Source: Cerrena zonata (taxonomy: Eukaryota; Basidiomycota; Agaricomycetes; Polyporales; Cerrenaceae). Taken from it: a stretch of 64,000 nucleotides of DNA. Shown here piece after piece: positions 13,601 to 23,364 of the stretch. Every line of letters starts with the position of its first letter. Positions within the stretch are counted from its first letter, which is position 1. The notes beneath the pieces are model-generated. The model saw nothing but the letters and a program-made list of their open reading frames with translations, ran no database searches and was not told the DNA's origin. Location of the stretch: contig JASBNA010000003.1 in assembly GCA_038087015.1 (NCBI GenBank), forward strand, positions 1,984,001 to 2,048,000, written 5' to 3'. Made by a program: the position numbers and the translations under genes.

Positions 13601-13715
13601 CCGCATTATGATTAGGAGCGTATGCAAGAGGATGGTGGTGGGGAGGTGGTGGAGGCGTATGTGAGTAATAGGAAGATGGACCTGGATGGGAGTAGCCTGG
13701 ATGTTGGTTTGCCAT
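10674..13715 (-). CDS. UBP3: Ubiquitin carboxyl-terminal hydrolase, Ubp3/USP10 type
   Basis: Cysteine-protease deubiquitinase; the family works with a G3BP-like cofactor (Bre5 in yeast) and acts on ribosomes and traffic proteins. Exons are 11831-13715, 11583-11768, 11394-11519, 11094-11333, 10986-11039 and 10674-10930, for about 915 residues. A Pro/His/Tyr-rich disordered N-terminus of about 220 residues and a Ser/Thr/Pro-rich linker precede the catalytic domain. The Cys box is GIINTGNMCFANSVLQ (Cys near 530), the QED box is GGYQEDAEEFLGFF, and the His box is YHHGQSASGGHYTLDVLH. Two single-base faults break the frame: an extra base in the GGG at 12840-12842 (between ISPRANPP and EHVVQKAL) and a missing base at the TTT 11271-11273 (between ISLPQPV and ITSPTRPG). 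The first could be bypassed by an unusual 40 bp intron at 12853-12892. The start is the ATG at 13715; the TTG upstream was ignored. Confidence 0.92.
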
Positions 13716-14327
13716 ACTAGCCAATTACGCCGAGCTGTTGATTGTAACAGATGCCGATGCGTAAGCACACTTTGTGAGAGATCCAAGCCAAAGCAACATA
13801 CTTGGGGATTGTAATGGTGAGAAAGTACTTTTCTTCAATGCAAATCACGACGCGCAGTGCATAAAACCTGCGAACGAATACCTATAAGATGACTCGTCGT
13901 CACTGGGAATCGAGTGCTGGTAACCTGGGTGAGACCACGAAAGTTAAGTTTCTAGACAGCGTTCAGAAAGAGCATGAGATTGGGGAAAGAGAGAACTGAC
14001 CTAAGTGGGAGGGATGAAGCAGGAAGAGGGAGGGAGCAAGAAGCTTGGGTCCGAAATTGCAGGTCGTGCGCATTCAGACTCAGAGTAAGCTTACAACGCG
14101 TGCTATTACTCTCTTATAAGCGCATTATGTAATCAATACATGGTACAGCATACACCTGCCCTCGTCTGCCATAATCCTTTGCCACGCCGTCAACACTTTT
14201 ATCCAGTCACTCGCCTCCAAATCCGAGTACTCTGTGACAAGCAACACAAGTGGTATGTAAAATTCCGTCTTGAACGCAGCGTGTATGCGGACCGTAATTT
14301 ATCCAATAGGTCAATGCTATTGCATTA
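13716..14327. promoter_or_regulatory. Shared promoter region of UBP3 and the coiled-coil gene
   Basis: 612 bp between two divergent start codons. A purine-rich tract (GGGAGGGATGAAGCAGGAAG and neighbours) lies at about 14005-14045. No TATA box or other gene could be identified with confidence. Confidence 0.5.
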
Positions 14328-17300
14328 ATGAGCACACCAGAACTTAACGTTGGCGATGACCACCCTTTACATCTAGAATTACAAAGTCTGCGTGGTGCAG
14401 TGGCTCGCTACCAAGTACGCCACCCTTCCCTGTTTGTTAATCACATCTGCTCATCCACTAACATGTAGGTTTACTTGGCAGCATGAGGCTCACGCTACCT
14501 CCGTCAAGTTACAGAGACATTCTCTCGACACTTCTCATGCACTAGAACGAACTCATGCACTCGAAACCGAGAACGCCAAATTAAGGGAGGAGCTCGAGAC
14601 TCTCCGAGCTAATCCCGACTCCACACCACACCCAGGAGCTTTACAAGTTCCCGAATTAACACTCGCACTGCGTAAGCTTTCGGACAAACTCACTGCTACT
14701 GAGGACACCTTGTTCGCACGTACCGCAGAACTCCTGCATACTCGTGAGGCACTTTCACAAGCCCATCATGACTCTTCTGCTGCTCGCGACTTGGTCATTG
14801 AAGCGAGAGCCCATGAAGAAGCTGCAAAGGAGCGTGAACGCCAAATGGCACTCAGAGCCAAGGCAGCGGAGGAAGAACGAAAGATGACTGATTTTGTCGT
14901 ACAAGAATATGCCGACCTAGTTAGGACTCTACAGGGTCAAGGTCGTCATTCGAGAAACCCATCTGCCTCAAGTCAGAACGGGGCTGCTGATGAGGCACCT
15001 ACACCTCCTACACCTGCAGAGAGTCTGGCAGAGGGCAAAACTGGCCTTCAGCGACTGCTTAGCGAATTTAACGGCGAGTCTGAGAAACTCACTTCAGATC
15101 TCCATCGCTTGCAGGGCGAAGTCGATTTATTAGCGGCCACTTTGGAGGTAGAGCGCAAGAGCTCGGATGAACTTCGTTCTCAACTTGCAGATGCACTCGT
15201 TCAATTAGACAAGTACAAGGCTGACGACACAACCGCTGCAAAAATGGTCTCTCGCTATATGTCAGTTCCCTTAACAGTGATCTCACGGTATTCAATTAAA
15301 CGTCCTTCCCCCTTGTAGGAAATTTTCACAATCTAGCACCGACTCCTTTGCAGAAAGCCATGGATACTCTACGCCTCAGACATTCAGCCACAACCTCTAC
15401 CCTGAATTCTGAAATTGCACAGCTTCAGAAAGATCTCCTCTCGGAACGTCGTGAAACCGAAACCCTACGACGAGCATTGGACGAGCTTTCCGAGGACATT
15501 TCCCGAGAGTCTTATGGTCGCCGTCGAGAAATTTCTTTACGGCTGTCTTTTCTCAGCCGCGAAGAAAACTTGGCAGAACATCTCAGACGATGGCTTCGGA
15601 AGTCCAGAGAACTTATTGCACGAGCTTCTGGCTCTGTTGACTCTGAATCCTCTATCTCTACTGCGTGCGAGAAGATCATCAAAAGTGCTGAAGGTCTCTT
15701 GGAGACGCTTAATGGGCAGCCGTCAGTGGTCGACGAGAATTCTTCAGGGTCTATGGCTCGAATTATTGCTGCAAAGGATGCAGTTGCGACTTTAACGCAG
15801 GAGTTGCAGTACGAGACGAATCGGAGATTGAGGACGGAGCTTCAAATGGCTGGGGTTCATCCAACATTAGAAGATCTCGTGGAGGAGAAACCGACACCAC
15901 TCATTGTCGGCGACGGCGTCGAACAGAAATCTAGTATCCCCCATGTCAACGGTCGAATTGAGAAACCCACATTGTCGACATCCACATCGACACTCACGAC
16001 CTCCTACTCTGAACCCGAGTCATCCTTGACTGCTACATCTAAGGTCTCTGACACCTTGATTTCACCTATCTCACCTGGCAAGCTGAACATCACACAACTT
16101 CCCGACGAAACACCAGAGCCAGTTAAAGTGGCCCTACATGATGAAGAACCATCGACTCCCAAAGCCGATTCAGCAGAACTAGTACCCTCGCCAAAGGAGA
16201 CTCCTACTACCTCTTCAATCCCTAGTCAGAGCGAATCTGATGCATCCACCCCAGAGCCCACTCCTGTTGTTCAAAACGACACGGTCATCTCGGCTTCGTC
16301 TCATGAGGAAGTAGCTCCAGCGCCTTCTCCTGTAATCGAAGAAAATGGTACCTCACCCATGATACCCGACATTGTCATTGCTTCTGTGGATTCCGAAGAT
16401 GTTGTGTCTGTTGGTCCAACTATCGAGAGCTCCTTTGAGACAGTCGGATCTCCCAAACCCAAGGAAGAAGCTTCGGAGCCGTTGATTAAGGATATACCAC
16501 AACCCGAATCAGCCGTGATTATCGCCTTCCCATCCTCAGAGTCATTGAATGACGCCGCTACAAGGGCATCTGAGGTTGTAGAGAACCAATCCATCAGTTC
16601 ATCACCGACACCACCTATCCCTCCTCAACCATCCTTGATCGAATCGCTTGCACAAGTTAAACACCGTTATGACGATCTCCAGAAGGCATTTAGGGATTGT
16701 CATACTGCTCTCCGAGACTTGAAAAATGATATCGACGATCTTCCATCTCGCGATGTGACAGTTGTCCTTAAAACAGCTGTCGACCGATTAGATGATTATA
16801 ACGAGGATACCAGAGTCGAGTTGGAGATCCGGGTTTCTGATGAGGAGCGGATATATGCAGGTTACGAGACGTTACTGTCTATTCCAGGAGCCATGTCAGA
16901 CGAGGTCGATGCTGAACAGATGGATCACGATATTCGTGCTTTTATTGACGGTACAGATCCCGGTGTCTCCAGGGCCATGCATCAGTTCTCTCGCAAACTC
17001 GATGACTTGCAACATGATATTGCCGCGTTGAAACAGGCGTTGCATGAAGTACAGGCCTCTGAAGAAGAATCACAAGCTTCCTCAGTGAACGCATCGCCAT
17101 CATGGACATCATGGACAGGTGGTCTCCTAGGCTCTACTCGTCCAGCTAGTCCTACACCTTCGTTCGGGTCTGTAATGACAAGTCCTAGACTTCGTCATAC
17201 ATCCTCACTATCCCAAATTCGCAGAGCTGCAAGTGAACCTACATCCTCAGATCCTTTCGCTGGCCTTGGACTTCGGATACCCATGCCTACTCATACACTT

Positions 17301-17522
17301 GCATCCAAACTATCGGCTAGTGCAGGAGGTCTACGTCCACAGCCGAGAGCGAGGACGGTCTCCTCCTCGGCTATGTATATGCTTGGATTTGGTGCTCGGA
17401 AACCTTCGTTCGGTGGGCCGACACCACCTACAAGAACGCCTTCGGTTCATCAGGCTGTTACGAAGGTCGAAGAAGCGTCTGATACGGAGAGTTCAGAAGA
17501 TGGGAATTCGGATGTAGAGTAG
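14328..17522 (+). CDS. Long coiled-coil protein of unknown function, one apparent frameshift
   Basis: Three exons (14328-14414, 14482-15260, 15319-17522) give about 1022 residues. From the N-terminus to about residue 450 it is rich in heptad-like Leu/Glu/Lys/Arg/Ala patterns, for example ALETENAKLREELETLR, LQGEVDLLAATLEVERK and EIAQLQKDLLSERRETE. The middle is a Ser/Thr/Pro/Glu-rich linker, then a second coiled coil (LIESLAQVKHRYDDLQKAF) and a Ser/Pro-rich tail ending in acidic residues. The exon 2 acceptor is TTGGCAG, giving RYQHEAHAT. One extra T in 15347-15349 breaks the frame between KFSQSSTDS and LQKAMDTLR; dropping it restores a continuous coiled coil. No catalytic domain is seen. The architecture suggests a cytoskeletal or scaffold role, which is inference only. 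Confidence 0.75.
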
Positions 17523-17828
17523 AAATGTACATATTTATTCTAAGATAAATTTCAGTAGGACTTCTTGCATTCCGATCCATTTCGAGTGACTACAGTAGAT
17601 TGACAATTAACAGCATACAAACCGCAAATACTTTCCGTTCTATATCGTATTTCTATTGGATGCAGCCCAGTTGATATGAGCTTGATATGAACATCGAAGT
17701 ACTCCTCGTCGATCAAGTACTGGTAACATTGCCTTCATCCGTCTCATTAATTCCTCTGCATATTCTTCGTTATTGAAGATTACCCAGTACAACTGCAAGG
17801 TGTTCAAACACGGGAAGTCATTGAGCCT
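17523..17828. other. Short convergent intergenic region
   Basis: 306 bp between the coiled-coil gene stop and the F-box-type gene stop on the other strand. It should contain two 3' UTRs; nothing else is visible. Confidence 0.5.
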
Positions 17829-18916
17829 TTAAATTGCTCCTGTGGGTGAGGGCAAAGGAGATGTCACGGTCCTGTTGCTGAAAAACGGCATGATGGTGAT
17901 ACTGATGCGCTCGATGGAATCAGGAAGGAGGGCGATGAGGGACAAGTAAACCTCCCATGCTGTCTCGTCTGAAGCGAGACTCGGGTTCCTCCCGATCTGA
18001 ACGTAGAAATAGCTGAGTTTCGAAGCAGATGTAATGTTAAGCAATGACCAAGGGGTCTGTTCTGTCGCAGCTTCATATACCATCTTAGTATATTCCAAGC
18101 AAACAAGAGAGGCATATTTTTTTACCACTTACAACGAAGACCATGCCAATCATAAGGACTTATCCCCGGTGATCTGAGAGACGATGAATGTTTGGCTATT
18201 ACGGCGCCAAGGCTCGATATCAAGCGTAAGTCCGAGTCGTTATCAAAGTCATCCTTGGGTACGAGGTTGAGTTCGACGATGGTATTCCTGGGTATCACTG
18301 CATTGAGAGTCCGAAGTAATTGAGGAGATACGTGATCTAGTATGATATCGGTGAGCGGGCACTGGTCCGGAAGGCACTGATGAACTTCTTCGACGGGTGT
18401 AAATATGGGGCACATACCCCCGTATACAGACAGTGACGCAGTACGTAGGATCTGGAGCAGACCAGGAAATGTGATATGTACATTCTCCGCAAAATTGCAG
18501 TTGAACATATAAGCGTAGTGTAGCTGGCGTCCTGGTACGATCTCCTGAACGGGCGGTGTATGGCTCTCGGAATAAACAATCTTGAGGGAGATAAGGCGAA
18601 GGTTTTGTAATGATGGACAAACATTGATTATCTCCTGGAGGTTATCTAATGAGAAAGGCAATAATATCGAGCTCTGGATAGGTTTTATTTCAAGATTCCG
18701 TATACGCGCCGTCACCGACGAGCCATTACGATTTAACTCCAGCATTCTATGGAGCTTGTTATCACCAGATACTGTCACTGTTTCGAATAAATGGTGATAA
18801 CTTGCATCTAAGAGGCATCTGGATGTAAGGGAGCATGTCCGAAGAGTGGGAAGATCCCCGCACAAGAAATCAAGGATATAGTCGAGGAGTTCTTGTGAGA
18901 GAACGGGATTGGACAT
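17829..18916 (-). CDS. F-box-type protein with a leucine-rich region
   Basis: Two exons (18133-18916, 17829-18070) give about 341 residues. The N-terminus, VLSQELLDYILDFLCGDLP then LRTCSLTSRCLLDASYHHLF, fits an F-box-like fold, which would bind Skp1 and make the protein a candidate SCF substrate adaptor. Irregular Leu-rich segments follow (LQEIINVCPSLQNLRLISL; LLQILRTASLSVYG), like the divergent LRR regions of basidiomycete F-box proteins. The C-terminal exon reads YLSLIALLPDSIERISITI. The intron acceptor is placed at GAAG before CTGCGAC because it keeps frame with the GTAAGT donor; the exact junction is uncertain. Its target is unknown. Confidence 0.65.
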
Positions 18917-19129
18917 ATCGCAGGTGATGGAGGTAAGGAAAGAAGCAAATGTCCAGAAGGTTGGTATAAGTACGTAATATTGGGATCCTATACACTTGCT
19001 ATATCGGGCATGGCTATCTCTGCGGTCCCGATCGCGAAAGTTGTGACTTCAGCACAGCACAGCAGCCACCAAAACGCATACACTTCCAACTTGACCAACT
19101 ACTTCAATCACACACCTATCCGCACATCT
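18917..19129. promoter_or_regulatory. Shared promoter region of the F-box-type gene and HEL2
   Basis: 213 bp between divergent start codons. An in-frame ATG at 19010 upstream of the chosen HEL2 start would add a short leader; I favour the 19130 ATG because the conserved-looking Gly/Arg-rich start follows it. Confidence 0.45.
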
Positions 19130-21686
19130 ATGGCTACCCAAGGTTCAACTGAGACTTCTACCAGAGGTACGGGAAACCGCGGACGAAAAGGAAACAGAGG
19201 ACGCGGAGGAAACAGAGGTGGACGCCTGGCAGGTGCACCCAGACAGGACACTAAAGCACCTGCTGAGAAGCAGGAGGAAGTGGCTGACTCAACAGATGAT
19301 AAAGCAGATAATAAGGCCACAGAAGCAACATCTGATGCTGATGACGATGCTATATGCTTTATCTGCGCCGAACCTGTCAAATATTACTCCGTATCTCAGT
19401 GTAATCATCGTACATGCCATGTATGCGGTCTCAGACTTCGTGCTTTGTACAAGAAGTTGGAATGTACTTTCTGCAAGGTACTGTTCTCATTTAGACACCA
19501 TGTATACTATCGCTTCAATTGTCATCATAGGAACCCCAACCAGCGGTGATCTTTACATCTTCCCCGGATGCCTCCTGGTCTTCGTACACGCCGGAGATGC
19601 TCCCTTATAAAGATGCTAAATTAGCAATTTCTTTCGAGACTCAAGAAATGATGGAGGATAGTCTTATCCTTCTTCGATTCAACTGTCCGGAGTCTTCTTG
19701 TGATTATATTGCTAACGGTTGGAGCGATTTGAAGTTACATACTAGAGCTAGCCATGGCAAACTGATGTGGTGAGTTATAGAATGTCTATGTCATGGTCAT
19801 ACAACTGGCTTTCTCATAAATCTCAACAGCGATATCTGTATACGCCATAAGAAAATATTCACTCATGAACACGCTTTATATGCCCCAAATCAGCTTCCGC
19901 TGCATCTTCCTTCTCTCCAGAGAGGGCATAGGCCCCCTCCAAAGGAACAAATAGAAGGCGGCGTACATCCACTATGTGAATTCTGTCGAGAATGTTTATT
20001 CAGCGACGATGAACTATATTCGCATATGCGAGAGAAACACGAAGAATGTTTTGTTTGTAAACGCCAGGAAGTCAGAGATCAGCAGTACGTCTCGTTCTAT
20101 TTATTCCTCCACTCCGATGTCTAAGCCTTGTACAGTTTTAGAAATTACGAAGCCCTAGTGGGTAAAATATCCTCGACCAAATACGCATGGGTTAACTCAC
20201 CACATTTCTATAGGAACAACACTTTACACAAGCCCACTTCCCGTGTAATCAGCCCTCATGTAAAGAACGTAAATTCGTCGTTTTCGGGTCCCTCATGGAC
20301 CTCAAAGCCCACATGGTCGAGGAGCATGGGGCGGATATGTCATCTAAAGACAAGAAAGCCGCTCGTCAGATCCAAGCTGATTTCGAGTTTGAAGAGGTCA
20401 GCGGTCCTGGAAGAAGAGGAAGACGGGATAGAGGCGATCGTGAGAGGGAGCGAGAGCCACCTCCGCAACCAGGGCCCTCTCGAGCTGCGAACACTGGTGC
20501 TGCTGGTGCTCGTCGCAGAGAGGCCTTTGGCGGTAATTTAACTGCTGAAGGAAGTGGGAATGGGACCCCGAATCTGAGTCGCCAACAGAGCCGACAGGAT
20601 GTGACTGCTTCATCTGATGTTGACCCTGCTCTCCTTGAGTACGTGTGGTTTACTTATTTAAGTGTTATTTTATGTTCAATTCTCACTATTATCGCCAGAC
20701 GTCATACAGCTTTCTTAGCACGCGTTAGTTCTTTGGCTCCCAACCCCAACAATGCTGTTCCTGCTGTCAAGGCTGCAGTTCGTTCTTACCGTGCGAACGA
20801 GTCTGCTGCCCGCGATTTGATCTCCACGTTTTGGAATGTATTGGATCAGAGTATGGAAGGGACTGCAAGTCTCGTGAATGCATTGGTAGATATATTAGAC
20901 GATGACGAGAAGAAGAACAACTTACTCAGCGCGTGGAACGGTTTCAAAGTCGAGGTACGTGCTGTAATGAAGCTCACCGTACGATGGTCAACTCAAACAC
21001 CGTATTTGTAGCGGCGAAATGAATTCCCGTCACTAGCTCCTACTGCTGTTGGTTCAGAATGGGCAGGAATTGCTACCGGTCGTGTGCTCAGCGCAAAGCG
21101 AACTACTACTTCCCGATCGTCTTCACAGTCCTCCGGACAATTGCTGGATCGCGTCGCGCGAGCGGCTACTTCTTCAGCAGCAATCAAACCCGGTGCTAGA
21201 CCTGCCAATGCATTCCCTCCGTTGCAAGCTTCGAGTTCCTCCACTCAAGGAACCCCCGGTCGTTCTGCAGGACAACGCAACACGCCATGGGCATCTTCTT
21301 CAGCAACAACAGCCGCCCCACCGCCTCCTGTCATTCAAGGCCCGACTTCTGTCCCAGGACCAGGTGCTCGAACTAAAGCTTCTGCGCCTCCGACACTATC
21401 CAAATCGGCGTTCCCGGGATTGCCTACCAACGCTGGGCTGAAAATTCCTAGAGCGGCGATTAGCGGAAATCAGTCGTTGAAGAGGATCACAGGAGATGTT
21501 ACCCCTCCCCAACTTGCTTGGGGGTCTGGCAAGAATTCCACAAATGCCAGTGGTGTCAATACTCCGGCTGAACCAGCCCAGGACGCCGATGGACCTGGGG
21601 AGTCGACGATGGGAGGCGGGAAGGGAAAGAAAGGAAAGGGTAAACAGAAACAAATGCTATTTACCCTTGGTTCATTCCCCACTTAA
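19130..21686 (+). CDS. HEL2: RING/C2H2 E3 ubiquitin ligase Hel2 (ZNF598)
   Basis: E3 ligase that recognises collided ribosomes and ubiquitinates 40S proteins to start ribosome-associated quality control. Seven exons (19130-19477, 19531-19769, 19830-20084, 20136-20157, 20214-20638, 20699-20954, 21012-21686) give about 739 residues in an intact frame. An RGG-like N-terminus (NRGRKGNRGRGGNRGGR) precedes a C3HC4-type RING starting CFICAEPVKYY and ending LECTFCK. Zinc-finger Cys/His pairs follow: CPESSCDYIANGWSDLKLH, CDICIRHKKIF, CEFCRECLFSDDELYSHM and CKERKFVVFGSLMDLKAHM with VEEHG. Next come a charged segment, a helical segment, and a Ser/Pro/Gly-rich tail ending in a Lys cluster (GGGKGKKGKGKQK). 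Exon 4 is a 22 bp micro-exon; the GTGGGT donor after CTA gives the best frame. The gene is convergent with the phosphoesterase gene. Confidence 0.93.
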
Positions 21687-22043
21687 ACGGTATTTCCATG
21701 TCATGTATGATGGGCTTGCAATATATCTGGAACCTCGACTCGCGCTTTTTTCGATGTTCCATTTTACGACCACTTAACCTTTCCATCAGTGTTCACGCCA
21801 ATAACATGTGTATACAACTGTTGGTTACTTAATGAAGTAGCGGATAAAGTCGACTCGGAATTTATCTTCATGACAACTGTAGCTTCGGTACCCCAGGGAC
21901 TGACCACCCTAGGACACCCTAGGATAAGGATGGAATGCACTGAGACTTTTATTAATTAGAGCTTCTTGATAGCCAAAACGAAAGCCCTCCACGACCCTAG
22001 TATAATACACCGTGACAACTGTGCCCAAGTTCCAGAACTACGT
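21687..22043. other. Intergenic, convergent 3' ends
   Basis: 357 bp between HEL2 and the phosphoesterase gene. A short tandem repeat of ACCCTAGGA sits at about 21906-21924. The stretch otherwise should hold two 3' UTRs. Confidence 0.5.
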
Positions 22044-23083
22044 TCAATGTAGCAAATCCACGATCACCGGAAGCGTCGAGTTATGCATGGCTGCGTTCAC
22101 ACTGACCCGCTCCAATTCCTCGTCGTTAAGAATTTGTATCGAGGCACCAGCAGCTTCATGAATATGGCCGAACACATGTAGTCGACAGTTGACCAACTGC
22201 TCGTTTTTGAGATGATTCGCTAGTGATTTACATCCAGCATGTTTATGCTTCTTGGTCAGGTCATGGATCCCGTAGGCTGGTGTATGTGTAAGGAGAATGT
22301 CGGTCGAGTGTGGAATCTTGTTGTAGATTTCGTCCCCTGCTCGTTGGCCAACATATTGAAACGCTCCGTCAACATGTTTTGGAACAGCCTGGATGTCTAT
22401 CTGTCAGAGTCTGTCTGTTGACATCGAACATGTTTCGTCTTACTGGAGATCCATAAAATTCCCACGTCTGTCCATTTGGGAGCGTTATTTCTGTAGATTC
22501 GTATTCCAAATAGTGGATGCCGGCGTTCATGACGGCCTCACTGCGCATCAAGGCACGAGCAGCGGACACGTCCTAGACAATCAATCGTACGACGTGAGCA
22601 GCCTGAGCTTATGTGGCGGAGACGCTACTGTGGACTGACCCTGACAGGAATCCCCTGGCCAGTTTCTTTGTGCCAATGGTTCCCTTCGGCCCACTGTTCG
22701 TCTAGACACAGCTGAACATAGGTTTGGAAATAAGTCCGAAGGAGATATCATAGAAAATGAGCTTACATCATGATTTCCCGCTATTAGCCTGCATTTCACA
22801 ATTTCGATATCAGCAGCAGCCTTATACTGAGCGAAGGTACTTACACTTTCACGGGATGAGGCAGTGTTCGGATCCATTCTACAGTCTTGGCCAACTGACG
22901 GTAGTGACCCCAGCTACTGAGATCGCCGGCATGAAGCAGGACGTCTCCTGGAGGCACCGAGTAATCTGTACGAGAATGCGTATCTGAGAGACAGACGAAA
23001 CGGGTCCATTTGTCGCCTGGGTGGTCTGGAGGGTGCTGGGGGTCGTATATGTGGTGAATGCGGGCAGTGGGGGAGGTATACAT
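22044..23083 (-). CDS. Calcineurin-like metallophosphoesterase (MPPED/UPF0046 type)
   Basis: Five exons (22845-23083, 22767-22788, 22640-22711, 22444-22572, 22044-22388) give about 268 residues in one frame. All metallophosphoesterase metal motifs are present in order: LSDTHS, GDVLLHAGDLSSWG, AGNHD, LLTHTPAYGIHD and GHIHEAAG. Length and motif spacing fit the MPPED1/2-like family of cytosolic phosphodiesterases rather than Ser/Thr phosphatases. The second exon is only 22 bp and encodes most of LIAGNHD. The donor of exon 3 could be GTCAGT or the in-frame GTCAGG six bases earlier. The natural substrate is not known from sequence. Confidence 0.9.
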
Positions 23084-23364
23084 GGTGAGTATTCTCTAGG
23101 ATACGAAGAAGTACGAGTCAGACGTGGCTTCTAGCTTCATACTGGATCCCATGCAATGATGAGCGATGTAAACAGTCAAATTGTGCTATGGGCGGTGCAC
23201 GTCCAAGAACCAACTGTATCATTTCCGCTTGCCCTTATCTGGACATCCAGTTCTCTCGGGACCCCGATCACCACGATCATCCCTGTCGATCATCCAAGTC
23301 AAGCAGCATACAGTCCAGGGCAAGTCTAGATATTCACTTTTCGTCTTTATCGTAAACCACCATC
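23084..23364. promoter_or_regulatory. Shared promoter region of the phosphoesterase and GluRS genes
   Basis: 281 bp between divergent start codons; both promoters and 5' UTRs must lie here. The GluRS ATG sits in a favourable context (ACCATCATGGC). Confidence 0.55.
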
